Shown here one piece after another: positions 48,056 through 62,540 of a stretch of 64,000 nucleotides of DNA (within the stretch, counting starts at the first letter, position 1; every line of letters starts with the position of its first letter). This DNA comes from Cacajao melanocephalus (lineage: Eukaryota > Chordata > Mammalia > Primates > Pitheciidae): contig CAUYLG010066143.1 in NCBI GenBank assembly GCA_963573385.1, forward strand, positions 1-64,000, in the 5' to 3' direction. A program made the position numbers and the translations under genes. Under the pieces are notes generated by a model. The model did no database searches, was not told where the DNA came from, and worked only from the letters and a program-made list of their open reading frames with translations.

Positions 48056-48213
48056 TTTATTTTCAGGGACAGAACTTTGCTGTCACCAAGGCTGGAGTGA
48101 AGTGGCATGATCACAGCTCACTGCAGCCTCGAACTCCTGGCCTCATGTGATCCTCCCTCCTTGGCCTCCCAAAGTGCTGGGATTACAGGTGAGAAGCCAC
48201 CATGTCCAGCCAC
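48056..48213 (-). mobile_element. Alu monomer in the L1
   Basis: TTTCAGGGACAGAACTTTGC to GAAGCCACCATGTCCAGCC. ACATGTGAT stands on both sides. Confidence 0.82.
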
Positions 48214-49892
48214 ATGTGATATTTTGATATAAGAAAGCAATGTGTAATGATCAAATCAGGGTAATTGGGGTGTCCATCACCTCAAGCATTTTTCATTTCT
48301 TTGTATTAGGAACAATTCCAATTCCCCTTTTAGTTATTTTGAAATATACAGTACATGATTGTTAACTATAGTAGACTATTGTGCTACTGAACACTGGATT
48401 TTATCCCTTCTCTCTAAATGTATTTTTGTACCCATTAATCATCCTCTCCCTGTCCCCCCTCTGCACTACATTTCCATTCTTTGGTAACCATTGCTCTATT
48501 CCCTATCTCTATGGGTTTGATTTCTATTTTTTTTTTTTTTTAGCTTCCACATAGGAGTGAAAACATGTGATATTTGTCTCTGTGCCTGGCTTATTTCGCT
48601 CAACATAATGTCCTTCAGTTCCATCTAAGGTTGTTGCAAATGACAGGATTTCATTCTTTTTATGGCTGAATATTATTCCATTATGTCTGTATACCATGTT
48701 TTAAAAGTCCATTCACCTGTTGATGGACACAGGTTTGATTCCATATCTTGGCTATTGCGAATAGTGCCACAATAAACATGGCAGTATCTCTTCAATATTC
48801 TGATTTGCTTTCATTTGGATATTTACCCAGCAGTGGGATTGCTGGATCATATTGTAGTTTTATTTTTCATTCTTTGAGAAATTTCCTTACTGTTCTCCAT
48901 AGTGGCTGTATTATTGTTAACTATATTTACATTCCCACTAACAGTATATGAGGATTCTCCTTTCTCCACATCCTCATCAGTATTTGTGATTTCCTGTCTT
49001 TTGGATAAAAGCAATTTTAACTAGGGTGGGATGATATCTCATTGTTGCTTTAATTTGCATTTCTCTGATGATTAGTGATGTTGAAGATTTCTCCGTATAT
49101 CTGTGGGCCATATATATGTCGTCTTTTAAGAAATGTCTATTCAGATCTTTTGACCATTTTGATTGGATTATTAGATTTTTTTCCTATAGAGTTGTTTGAA
49201 TTCTCTACATATTCTGGTTATTAATCCCTTGTCAGATGGGTAGTTTTCAAATATTTTCTCCCATTCTGCAGATTGTCTCTTCACTTTGTTGATTGTTTCC
49301 TTCGCTGTGCAGAAGTTTTAGCTTGATGTGATCCCATTTGTCCATTTGTGCTTTGGTTGCCTGTGGTTTGAGGTCTTACTCAAGATATCTTTGCTCAGGC
49401 CAAAGTCCTGGAATAGTTCCCCAATGTTTTTTTCTAGTAGATTCATAGTCTTTAATCCATTTTGATTTGATTTTTGTATCTAGGGATAAATAGGGGTCTA
49501 GTTTCATTCTTCTGTATATGGATATCCAGTTTTCTCAGCACCGTTTGTTGAAGAGATTATGATTTCCCCAATGTATGTTCTTGGCACCTTTGTTGAAAAT
49601 GAGTTGTTTATAAATGTGTGGATGTATTTCTAGGTTCTCTGTTTGGTTCTATTTGTCTACATGCATGCTTTATGTCAGTACCATGCTGTTTCAGTTACTA
49701 TAGCTTTTTAGTATAATTTGAAGCCAGGTAATGTAATGCCTCCAGCCTTGTTCTTTTTTCCTCACAGAATTGCTTTGGCTATTCTCTTTTGTGGTTTCAC
49801 GTAAATTTTAGGATTTTTTTTTTCATTTATGTGAAGAATGTCATTGATATTTTGATAGAGATTGCATTGAATCTGTAGATTACTTTGAGTAG

Positions 49893-50448
<556 letters not shown>

Positions 50449-50699
50449 CTTCTTTGTTTTCTTTCATCAATGTTTTGTAGTTTTTATTGTAGAGATCTTT
50501 CATGCTTTAGTTAAGTTTATTCCTAGGTATCTTATTTGTAGCTATTGTAAATGAGACTACTTTTGAAACTTCTTTTTCAGATTGTTTGCTGTTGGTATAT
50601 AAAAATGCTACTGATTTCTGTATGTTGATTTTGTATCCTGCAACTTCACTGAACTTGTTTGTCAGCTCTAGTTATTTTTTTGGTGGAGTCTTTGGGTTT

Positions 50700-50993
50700 G
50701 ACTTTTTTTCTTCTGAGGTGGAATCTCACTCTGTCACCCGGGCTGGAGTGTGATTGCGTGGTCTCAGCTCACTGAAACCTTCACCTCCCGGGTTCAAGCA
50801 ATTCTCCTGCCTCAGCCTCCCAAGTAGCTGGGATTACAGGCCCCTGCCATACACCCGGCTAATTTCTGTATATTTAGTAGATATGGGGTTTCACCATGTT
50901 GGCCAGGCTGGTCTCGAACTCCTGACCTTGTGATCTGCCTGCCTCAGCCTCCCAAAGTACTGGGATTACAGGCTTGAGCTACTGCGCCCAGCA
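50700..50993 (-). mobile_element. AluS/Sc SINE in the L1
   Basis: CTTCTGAGGTGGAATCTCAC to ACTGCGCCCAGC. AGTCTTTGGGTTT flanks both sides (50687 and 50994). Confidence 0.93.
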
Positions 50994-51120
50994 AGTCTTT
51001 GGGTTTTTCTAAACATAATATCATATTGTCTGCAAGCAAGGATAATTTGACTTCTTCTTGTCCAATTTGGATGCCCATTTATTTCTTTCTCTTGTCTGAT
51101 TGCTCTAGCTAGGTTTTGCT

Positions 51121-52565
51121 AACTCTTTAGGGTGGAGAAAGAGATGGTGTTAGAGCTCCTTGTCTATTCTTCCTAGTTAAATTCCATACAAGAATATAGC
51201 ATAGAGCTGGCAGCCAGGATTCTCATTATGTACCAAATCCAATCAGTTGGTAGTGATGGCCTAGGAGACTTGATTGGGAATAATTCTGCAGACTCCTGGC
51301 CTAGCAAAAAAACAGCTCCATGAATTGTTACCTGTACTGATCTTTGCCAGCTCAGTATTGTAAACTGTATAGAATTCTCATTACAGGGTATGGATTTAAT
51401 CATTCCTAACAATTCCTTTTGGCAACAACCTAAAGCCAAAAGTTAAAGAACTATGCCACTGATTATTATATTAACTTTATTTCCTCAATTCCAAGGTACC
51501 GTATATTTTAAGTACACTACTGATTTAATAACAGGTTTTAAGGGGTAAAATCCACTATAATAAATATGAACACTAAAAATAATATTGATCCATATATTCT
51601 TTTTCAGCATCTCATTCAGTGTTTGGGAATAAACCTCTTCTAAGTGTAGCCTGTGGATTCTTCTGAATCATCTGTAACCATTGGCACCTGTGCATAGCAT
51701 CATGGAGATTCTCTGCTTTCCAATCGTGGGCTGGTGATGTTGACCTCCTTAGCAAATGTAGGCTAGACAGTCTAATTTTTAGCCATATTATAATGGAACA
51801 TCAGGGTTTCATTTGTATTTCCCATTTGGTTAAACTCATAGCTTTGTCCTTCCCTTAATTAAATTATTTCTTCCTATAGGGAAAAAGCTTCTTCTGAAAG
51901 TCACCCAGAAGCTTCTGAAAGATATTTGGCACCTGAGGGTGACTTTTCCATGAATGAGCTGATCACACCAAATTCCTGTAACTTTTAAAATTCTGCTATT
52001 TCTCCTGAGATATCTGTCAATTGTTATTGTATATAATTACAGTGCCCATTGTGTAGACTGGCAGTCCTTTTCCTGTGTCTTCTGAAGTGCTTGTCTGATG
52101 TTTTGCTGGAAGACATGAAAGTGTAGTCATGCCTTCAGCAATAAATATTTGCTTCACTTACTGTAAATATGCCTCACTAAGTTCTCCCATGGGCAGACAG
52201 TGACAACACCTTCTCAACTCAGTCTCCTGCCAGCAGGTGGCAAATTTCTTTTGACATAAATTATAAGCTGCACTCCCATTTTAGAAATGTTAAAATGTGA
52301 GCAAATAAGAGTCTGAGAATAAAGGGAATAAAGCAGATATCTAAATGAGGTAAACCCTGAGGATTCAGATCAAGATTCCAGTGCCCAGAGTAAGAAGATG
52401 AGGTGAGCAGCCTCCACCCCCACCTCAGAACCATTCCAGAATAGTCTTCAAGGTTTCATTGTATCTGAGTGTGCTTCATATGTATACACATAATACAAAG
52501 TAGAAAGTAATGCAAAATAAAAAGCATTAAGCTGTGTAAGAGAGGGACAAGAAAATGCCTTGTGA
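51121..52565. other. Intergenic unique sequence with a CTCF-type motif
   Basis: About 1.4 kb with no recognised repeat. Contains the motif at 52230. Short repeats of AGAAGCTTCT-like words occur near 51885-51925. Confidence 0.5.
52230..52243 (+). promoter_or_regulatory. Candidate CTCF motif
   Basis: CCAGCAGGTGGCAA matches the CTCF core at 13 of 14 positions. It points away from the minus-strand motif at 35822, so the two are divergent and would not be expected to anchor a loop together. Confidence 0.5.
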
Positions 52566-52857
52566 GGCCAGGTGCGGTGGCTCACGCCTGTAATCCCAGC
52601 TCTCTGGGAGGCCGAGGAGGGCAGATCACGAGATCAGGAGTTCAAGACCAGCCTGGCCAATATGTTGAAACGCTGTCTCTACTAAAAATACAAAAATTAG
52701 CTGGGTGTGGTGGCGTGCGCCTGTAGTCCCAGTTACTCAGTAGGTTGAGGCAGGAGAATTGCTTTAATCTGGGTGCAGAGGTTACAATGAGCCAAGATCA
52801 TGCAACTGCATTCCAGCCTGGGCAACGGAGCAAAACTCCATTTCAAAAAAAAAAAAA
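52566..52857 (+). mobile_element. AluS/Sc SINE
   Basis: GGCCAGGTGCGGTGGCTCACG to the A tail. GAAAATGCCTTG lies before it and AAAAATGCCTTG after. Confidence 0.93.
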
Positions 52858-53758
52858 AATGCCTTGGGAATTCAGAGAGGGATAGAGCACTTCGGTTGGT
52901 GTAAATCAGGACAGAGGAGTAGGTGGCTTTCAAGAGGATGTTGAAGAAACAGGTACTGAATGAGGCCATGGGGAGAGAAGAGGCAGCCCGTGGTGGCAAT
53001 GAAAAGGCCCCCTCGGAGTTCTAATTTTGAGGAGCAAAATTGACGGAGGGTTCTAGCTGCTGTGCTCTGAGCTGACCACCACATTTTTTCCGGAGGCCAA
53101 ACTTCTCACAGGCTGCTCCCAGCCAATGACTGTGTATGACAGAGATGCTATGGTAGGCATGTTCCGTCTTGGGAGACACTGCAGATGTGGGACTCTTCCG
53201 ATGGGTGACTTTGGCTCAAGGACTCCCGATGTCCTTGAGGAACTTTCTTAGAACTGCACAGCAGTCTAAGACACTTCCATCCAACTTTCCTTCCCTCTCT
53301 CCTATGCCCAAGGTGGATCTGTGTCCAGTCTGATGGTTCTCCTGGCTCCCTCCTCATCTTGCTTCACAGGTGTTTTCCTCAAGAAATCTCTTTCAAGTCT
53401 AATCCTGTCTTGGAATCCGCTTCTTGGAGGACCCAGGCAGACACACAATCCTTGTGGGGATGCCAGGTCGATATCCCAAGTGCATTCCAAATCTACTGTT
53501 TTGTCTGCCTTATTATTTCCCACCCTTTTTCCAATTACTACTTTTTTTTTTTTTTTAGAAGTTGGCATTACTGGATAGTTTCCAGAATAAGAGACATTTT
53601 AGGCAGTAAGAAGTGCATAGAGAGAAGCCTCATTTTTTTCTTTTTAGTCTGAGTATTCTTTGAAGTTTTTTGAAAAAAATGGTATATTTTATTAGTAGGG
53701 TCCTTTTGGTTACAAATGACAGAAACTCAGTGCAAACCAGATTAGGGAAAAAGGGTTA
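52858..53758. other. Intergenic unique sequence
   Basis: Moderately GC-rich and repeat-free except for a T run near 53541. Overlapping frames up to 97 codons have no support. Confidence 0.5.
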
Positions 53759-53790
53759 GTGATGATTGATGATGATGATGATGATGATGA
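53759..53790. repeat. (GAT)n microsatellite
   Basis: About ten GAT trinucleotides, one TTGAT interruption. Confidence 0.9.
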
Positions 53791-53940
53791 CACTGAGTTG
53801 CATCTCAGGAATCAGGGACCTGGGTGGTGTTAGTATGTTATTGCTGCTTCTTATTTCTGTGGCCCATAAGATGACCACAGATGGCACCTGGACTCCACAT
53901 GTGACAGCCTGGGGACCTAAAGAGAGACTGATTTCTTTAC

Positions 53941-54240
53941 ATTTTTTTTTAAAAAAACAAGGTCTCATTCTGTCACCCAGCTGGAATGCAGAGAAGCAAT
54001 CAAAGCTCACTGCAGCCTCAAACTCCTGGGCTCGAGTGATCCTCCTACCTCAGCCTCCTGAATAGCTGGGATCACTGGTGTATGCCATCATGCTTAGCTA
54101 ATTAAAACAAATTAATTTTTTTGAGAGATGGGGTCTCGTTACATTGCCCAGGCTGGTCTTGAACTCCGGGCCTCAAGCAGTCCTCCCACCTCATCCTCCC
54201 ATAGTGCTGGGAATACAGGTGTGAGCCACTGTGCCCAGCC
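53941..54240 (-). mobile_element. AluJ SINE, antisense
   Basis: TTTAAAAAAACAAGGTCTCATTC to CCACTGTGCCCAGCC with the TTTTTGAGAGATGGGGTC linker; strongly diverged. Confidence 0.9.
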
Positions 54241-54764
54241 TAACTTCTTTTCAATTCCAGTAGTTTTCAGGGGAAGCTCAACTTGGTCTAGTTTGGATCA
54301 GCCACCTAACCTCACATCAACTGTAATCAGGAGAAACGCTCAGAGGAAGTGACTGTGATGATTGGTCCATGTTATACCAACACGGTAGGGTTCATGGCCA
54401 CCATGTGCATTCTGGCTGGAGGAGGAAGGAAGGAGGTTGTTGAGAAGACCACTTCATATTTACACTACACAGAAGATGTCTACAGTGTCACTGCTGCACA
54501 GCCATGTATAAACAACCAGACCCTACTCTTCTTGCAGAGAGCTTGACAGCCTCTCAGCAAGAGACTGGAAGCGGGATGAACTCACGCAGGGCACACAGCT
54601 CTTGGATTTGCTTCATGTAGATTCTCAGGGCTTCATCAAGAGGCTTCAGCTCCATCAGGGTTTGTAACTGCAGAGTTACTAGAAACCCTCTCATACCTGC
54701 CCCAAATAATCAGACTTGTGGGGCTGTACTTTCAGCCTGTTATTTCTCTGCCACAAGGAATCTG

Positions 54765-54930
54765 CATCGTATAGATTTGAAGTTAGGAGACCTGAGTTCT
54801 TATCTTGGTTATGTTTTAACTAGCTATGTGCCACTTAGTCTCTCTGCATTGAAATTTCTCTTCAAATCTTCAGCTGGGGAATTAGACAAGTAAAGATCAT
54901 TTTCAACTCAGAGATCCTACGATTCAATAA
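54765..54930 (+). mobile_element. MIR-family SINE fragment, diverged
   Basis: GAAGTTAGGAGACCTGAGTTC, TAACTAGCTATGTGCCACTT then TCAACTCAGAGATCCTACG. Confidence 0.55.
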
Positions 54931-55004
54931 TTGTCAGTTATAAAGAATCTGTTGGGCATTTCTTAGGCTTAGTGCTACCTTCTCACTTGAAACTAACTAA
55001 CTCC

Positions 55005-55090
55005 CTCCTTCCCTTCCCTTCCCTTCCTTCTTCTTTTGTCCTTTTCCCCTCCATTCTTCCCTTCCTTCTTTCCTTTTTCCCAGTATTTCT
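55005..55090. repeat. C/T-rich low-complexity tract
   Basis: Irregular CCCTT, CTTCC and TTTCC units over about 85 bp. Confidence 0.85.
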
Positions 55091-55109
55091 GTCCCTCATT
55101 CCCTTTTTT

Positions 55110-55275
55110 CCTCCTAACAAACATATATTGAACAACTGGTATGTGCCAGGCGCTGTGCTACGAGTTGGACATAAAAATATAGACAAAACCCAGTCCCAGT
55201 TCTCAGAGAGCACAGAGTCCACTGGGGCAGCAGACATATAAACAGATCATTAAAATATTACATGGTAATGCTTGG
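55110..55275 (+). mobile_element. Old interspersed repeat fragment (family unassigned)
   Basis: CATATATTGAACAACTGGTA, TGTGCCAGGCGCTGTGC and GAGAGCACAGAGTCCACTGG: start of the same old repeat as at 55785. Confidence 0.5.
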
Positions 55276-55409
55276 TCACAAACAGGGTTATTTCTCTAAG
55301 AAAGTTCTTGCACCAATCATGAGTTTTTTCTTTTCTGTAATTATGTGTTGGCATTTCTACAGAAAGTGGCATCTTCCAGTTTTTGAAATAATATATTGGA
55401 TGCAATTAG

Positions 55410-55714
<305 letters not shown>

Positions 55715-55784
55715 TGGATGCAATTAGTTTTGATTGTCACAGCCATCCTGTCAAGAGAAGTCAAATAATTGTTGGAGCTCAAGC

Positions 55785-56660
55785 AATCATTCATTTAACA
55801 AATATTTTTTGAACATCTGGTATGTGCCAGGCTCTGTGCTAGGGGCCTGGGTGGGGTGACAGACAATGAACAAACAAAGAAAAAAAGTATATGACTACAA
55901 GCTATAGTAAGTTCCAAAAAGGAATTGAATAGGGAACTTAGACGAAGAAGGAAGGAGAGAAGGAGGTACCTAATTAGATAGCGGAGTCGGTGGAATCTTC
56001 TCTGAGATGGGAACATTTCAGCTAAAACCTTTGAGAGAGAAAGAGCCGGCTGGGCTATAGGCACGGAGTGGGTGGGAACAGCATTCCCAGATGAAGGCCC
56101 GAGGTAAAAGAGTGGCTGTCTACCTGAAAGAGGGCCAGTGTGGCTCGGGGACACCAGCAAGGGGGAAGGAGGTAAGGGATGAAGGTGGGAGTGGGTAGAG
56201 GCCAGATCAGGAGAGGCCTGTGTGTCAGTGTAAGAAGTTCTCCATGGGAGTCCGTCACAGGTTCTGAAGCAGCACAGTTGATTGGATTTGCACTTTTAAA
56301 ACGTGGCTCTCTGGCTGGGCATGGTGGCTCTCCCCTGTAATCCCAGTACTTTGGGACACCATGGCAGGCGGATCACTTGAGGTCCAGGGTTCAAGACCAG
56401 CCTGGCTAACATGGTGAAACCCTGTTTCTACTAAAAATACAAAAATTAGCCAGGTATGGTGACAGGCGCCTATAATCTCAGCTACTTAGGAGGCTGAGGC
56501 AAGAGAATCGCTTGAACCCGGGAGCTGGAAGTTGCAGTGAGCCAAGATTACACCATTGTACTCCAGCCTGGGTGACAGAGTGAGACTCTATCTAAAAAAA
56601 AAAAAAAAACAAAAAAAAAACTGTGGCTCTGCCTATCAGGTGTGTTTTGTCTTCTGATGG
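55785..56660 (+). mobile_element. Old interspersed repeat (family unassigned), split by an Alu
   Basis: TTAACAAATATTTTTTGAAC, TGTGCCAGGCTCTGTGC, GAACAGCATTCCCAGATGAAG, AGGGCCAGTGTGGCTC and AGAGGCCAGATCAGGAG; the end may resume after the Alu at 56621. Confidence 0.5.
56313..56620 (+). mobile_element. AluS SINE
   Basis: GGCTGGGCATGGTGGCTCTC to a broken A tail; GTGGCTCT flanks both ends. Confidence 0.93.
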
Positions 56661-57089
56661 AAAATGGGACCCTCTTGCCTACTCATTTAGGGGTGTGTTT
56701 TCTGGAGGTTGTTTGCAGGAGCTGAAAGAGCCAGAGGAATGGAGAAAAGAAGCTTTTCACCTGTCCTGGCTCAGCCTGGCCCCGCCTCCTTCACCTCAAG
56801 TGAACCTGTAGACCAGATGGAGACATGGAGGTTGCTTTCTTTTGTATTCTGGCCAGTGGCTCTCCATTTCCTGGAAAGGTAAAATCAAAATAGAAAAAAA
56901 GAAGCAGGTAGAATAAAAATGCGTAATCTTTCCAGAGAGAACTACAGGAAATAGAGACTGATTTAGAGAGTAAAACATCACGTGACCTCATGCGCAGGAC
57001 AATTGGCTGCCACTGCTGTCCCTGCCTGTCTTGGCCAAGCCATAGGGATGGCAGGAAGAGGGCAGGACAGCCAGGTGCTCTGGGATGGC
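56661..57089. other. Intergenic unique sequence
   Basis: No repeat recognised, no gene signal. Confidence 0.5.
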
Positions 57090-57305
57090 AGTGAGCTGAC
57101 TGTGGATTTGGGAGTCAGACAGATTTAGGCTGAAATCCTGGCTAAACTTTGCCCTATGATCCTGCACTGGTTACTTAACCTCTTTGAACCTCATTTTCCC
57201 TATCTGTAAAATTGGAATAATACCATTAACTTTGCAAAGTTATTGTAAGGATGAACTGAGGTAATGTGTGCCATGGATGTGCCGAACAAATGGTAGCTGT
57301 TATGG
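57090..57305 (+). mobile_element. MIR SINE, full length
   Basis: GGGAGTCAGACAGATTTAGG, CTGGTTACTTAACCTCTTTG and GGATGAACTGAGGTAATGTG in order. Confidence 0.82.
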
Positions 57306-57308
57306 CTA

Positions 57309-57334
57309 GAGAGAGAGAGAGAGAGAGAGAGAGA
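57309..57334. repeat. (GA)13 microsatellite
   Basis: Thirteen uninterrupted GA units directly after a MIR 3' end. Confidence 0.92.
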
Positions 57335-58737
57335 ATCCATTAGGCCTTCAGAATCAAGCCAGTTTTGAAATCTCCACTTCCTCTTTCAGGATCCTCAGTC
57401 TCTACCTTTCTTCTCTTCTAAAACTCCCTATAAGGAAAATGTCAATTTACCAGGGCATAGAGTAGTGAGGAACTTCAAAACATGCTTCTACTTACAAGTG
57501 GGTTATGGATTATTTTTATTTTGTACCTTATTAAATTCCTAGGGAGTGTACTCATTTTTTGCAGGCAACTGGCAACACTGCTTTTGGGAATTTGGGAGGA
57601 CTCGGAGGAGAAATCTCTCCCACTCCCCTCCTGCCTTCATCGCGGCCTCTCTGGGGCTGACTTAGCGTTAGATTGTTAGGGCAGTTTCCCACTCGCCGTT
57701 GGCTCTTGCAGCCATAGCCTTCGGCATCTTTAGAGCTTTGGACATGGGGAAGGATGGATTTTGGAAACACACTCTGTTATCCTGATGGGACAGCCAAGTG
57801 CTGGGCTCCTTACCCAGACCCTGGCACTGCTGTGGTGGCTGCCGCCTGGTGAGGCTGCCTTTGAAAGCTGGAGTTTTGTTGGTACAAACTCAAGCCCAAA
57901 GGCTGAATTGGGTTGCAGTGGAAAGTAGATTCCAAAGCTTCTCCTGGAATGTGAACTTTTCCTGGAAACTTTCCATGTTGCCTCTTAGCAGCAGGCATCA
58001 ACGTATTCACACCAAGAGTCAATTAAAGAAACCCAAATTATTGCCATTCCAATAAACAATGATTTCTCTTCCTTTTCAAATAAACTTGTTACGATAGCCT
58101 AAAAGCCAGTCTAATTACATGATCGGATAGCATAAATCTGATTAGAAGCTTTTCGCCTACTTTAATTAATTTTCTCCTGCAATCAGAGCTATTTCTAGTA
58201 AATGTTAAATGTGTACTTAAACAACTTCAACGTATAACTTTTCTAAAACCTACTGGGGGTTCTCTTTCATCCATCCTTACTCCTTTTTGATGAGGCATGA
58301 ATGTTCCTAGGGCATAGTATTTGAAGAGGAAAAGATTTGGAGAACACCACACCTTCATAATTGAGCCTGTGATATAAATACATGTATCCTGGGTACAAAC
58401 ACATAGATCACATATCATAGGTTAGAGTGGAGGTCATTTAAGGTGGTTCTGAGTAACCATTAAGTGTTTGATCCACTGGAGGGGGAAGGAGAGGAAGTAA
58501 AATGGTAAGAGTATTAGCAGTGGATCGTAACTATGCCATTCACACTTGTCTGAAGACAAACTTGTCTTCCAGGTGCAATCATTCTTACCTGTGATCCCTT
58601 CCTGCTACCTCCTTAACCCTCTTTCCCATATGTAGAAGACAATCTCCTCTTCCCGATGTGCATCTCTGCCTAACCAAAAGTATCAAGATCTGCTATCTGA
58701 ATGGTTTAAATATTCATCTTATAGGTAGCAGGTGTAT
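57335..58737. other. Unique block with an AT-rich, motif-dense core at 57960-58240
   Basis: Repeat-free for 1.4 kb. The core holds AACAATG (58055, SOX-like), CTAATTACAT (58111) and TTAATTAA (58162, homeodomain-like). Candidate distal enhancer by composition only. Confidence 0.45.
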
Positions 58738-58796
58738 GTTATTCACCTTTACTTAGCATGATGCCTCGTACATAATAGGTAATCAATAGGTGCTTA

Positions 58797-58922
58797 TGGA
58801 AGGAAGGAAGAAAGGAAGGGAGGGAGGGAGGGAGGAAGGAAGGAAGGAAGGAAGGGAGGGAGGGAGGGAGGGAGGAAGGAAGGGAGGGAGGGAGGGAGGA
58901 AGGGAAGGAGGGAGGAGAGAAG
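58797..58922. repeat. (GGAA)n/(GGGA)n purine microsatellite
   Basis: About 125 bp of GGAA and GGGA tetramers, grown next to a MIR-like 3' end (58740-58795). Long enough to be variable; GGAA runs are ETS-like. Confidence 0.93.
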
Positions 58923-60619
<1,697 letters not shown>

Positions 60620-60836
60620 TTTATCAGATTTTCTAAAGGATCTATGACTCCTTGAGAAGAACCTCTGTGTTCTTTGTTTTGTCCTCATTAGCTCTGGCAA
60701 GGTATTGTAGTCAGTCTACAGCAAAACCACTGTTTCCATTTACAGTTCCTATATGTTCAGCTCTAATCTGGTTATGGAGTCATGGGGCAGGAGAAATTGA
60801 TTTTGGCTGATAAACCTATAGATCCTCCCCCCCCAC

Positions 60837-60885
60837 ATTTCCCTCCCTCCCTCCCTCCCTTCCTTCCTTCCTTCCTTCCTTCCTT
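60837..60885. repeat. (CCCT)n(CCTT)n microsatellite
   Basis: CCCT tetramers change to CCTT tetramers, then meet a truncated Alu; a T/C tail like the one at 20534. Confidence 0.9.
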
Positions 60886-61005
60886 GACAGGGTCTGGCTT
60901 TGTCACCCAGGCTGCAGTGCAGTGGCACCATCATAGCTCCTGCAGCCTTGAACTCCTGGGCTCAAGTCATCCTTCTGCCTTAGCTTCCTGAGTAGCTGGG
61001 ACTAT
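60886..61005 (-). mobile_element. Alu right-monomer fragment, antisense
   Basis: GACAGGGTCTGGCTTTGTC to GAGTAGCTGGGACTATAAG, then lost. Its tail is probably the preceding microsatellite. Confidence 0.85.
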
Positions 61006-61116
61006 AAGTCATATTTCTAAGGGTGCTAATGCTTTGTTTGGCTTCAAATAATTTCCCACAGGTGATCTGTTCATTTATTCTTTTATTTATTTATCCAACA
61101 AACATTCACTGAGTGT

Positions 61117-61867
61117 ATTGCCTTTGTAGGGCAGCTGTAACAAATTACCACAAACTGGGTGGCTTAAAATAATGGACCTTTATCCTCTCGCAGTTCTAGA
61201 GGCTAGAAGTCTGAAACTCAGGCAGCAACAGGGCCATGCTTTCTCTAAAGGCTCGTGAGGAGGAACTCTCTCTGTTTGCCTCTTCCTAGCTCCTGGTGGT
61301 TGCTGGCAATCCTGGCCGTTCCTTGGCTTTGTAGCCTCATCCCTCCCATCTCTGCCTTTGTCACATGGTGCTCTCCCTGTGTCTCTTCTCCTCTTTTAAA
61401 AAATTAATTAATTAATTAATTTATTTATTTATTGAGACGGAGTCTTGCTCTGTCGCCCAGGCTGGAGTGCAGTGGCATGATCTCAGCTCACTGCAAACTT
61501 CCCCTCTGGGCTCAAGCGATTCTCCCACCTCAGCTTCTTGAGTAGCTGTGATTACAGGTGTGCATCACACGCCCTGCTAATTTTTGTATTTTTAGTAGAG
61601 ACAGAGTTTCACCATGTTGGCCAGGCTGGTCTTGGACCTCAAGTGATCTACCTGCCTCAGCCTCTCAAAGTGCTGGGATGACAGGTGTGAGCCACCGCAG
61701 CCGGCCTCTTCTCCTCTTCTCATAAGGATAATAGTCACATGAATTAAGGGCCCACTCTATGCCAGTATGACCTCATCTTACCTAAATAAGTCTGCAATGA
61801 CCCTATTTCCAAATAAGATCACATTCTGAGGTTCTAGAAGGACATGAATTTTGGGGGGACACTAAGC
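61117..61867 (-). mobile_element. MLT1-type ERVL-MaLR LTR, antisense, split by an Alu
   Basis: TGTAACAAATTACCACAAAC, GGGTGGCTTAAAATAATGG, AGTTCTAGAGGCTAGAAGTC before the Alu; CATAAGGATAATAGTCACAT, TATGACCTCATCTTACCT and AAATAAGATCACATTCTGAG after it. No retroviral coding sequence is attached. Confidence 0.85.
61396..61705 (-). mobile_element. AluS SINE inside the MLT1 LTR, with AATT/ATTT tail
   Basis: The (AATT)n(TTTA)n run at 61398-61433 replaces the usual T tail; then GAGACGGAGTCTTGCTCTG to CCACCGCAGCCGGC. CTCTTCTCCTCTT is exact at 61383 and 61706. Confidence 0.94.
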
Positions 61868-62189
61868 CAGCGCACGGAGCATCTGCTCTGCCCTGGATAT
61901 TGTGTTGGGCACTAGAAATTGAATAGAAGACAAATCACTGCTTTTTAGGTACTAATAACACTTAATCTTTTTTGATTTCTTTTTTTCTTTCAGTCCTGTA
62001 GTGGCCTTCTTTTTGGAATTCCTTTAGTTGTCCTAAGGTAATCAGGAGTCCTCCTGGACCCACATTCCAGCCTTTTTTCCGGTGGGAGCAAGACAGCTGG
62101 AGTGCTTCCAATAGGGGCTTGTTAGCTTTCAGTGGTCATAATAGCTACAAATTCTCCCATTCATCAAAAAGTGAATTTGTGTGACACAT

Positions 62190-62540
62190 GAGTGTGCAGG
62201 GCAACCATAACAGATCGATGTGGCCAGAGTATTCTCTGCAGAGCAGGAATAGTGGGAGATAAGGCTAGAGAGCCAGGGAGAGATCAAGGAAGGCCTTGTA
62301 GGCCATGCTTAGGGTTTTAAAAAAGGAAGAGACATTGTCATCATTGCATTTGCTGTAATTCCCTCTAGCACAGCGTGTAGAGGAATTGGAGGAGGGACCA
62401 AAATGGAGGCGGGAGGCCAGTTAAGGGGCCGTTAGAGTGATCAAAGCAATAGGTACTGGTCATGGGGAGGAAGCAGAATCTACTGCGGTTGGCTGATTGT
62501 AAGGGTTGAGGGTGAGGACACAGCCAAGGATAAATTACAG
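62190..62540 (+). mobile_element. Old interspersed repeat fragment (family unassigned)
   Basis: GGAAGGCCTTGTAGGCCATG, GGAGGCCAGTTAAGGGGCC, same order as the later part of the 31660 copy. Confidence 0.5.
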
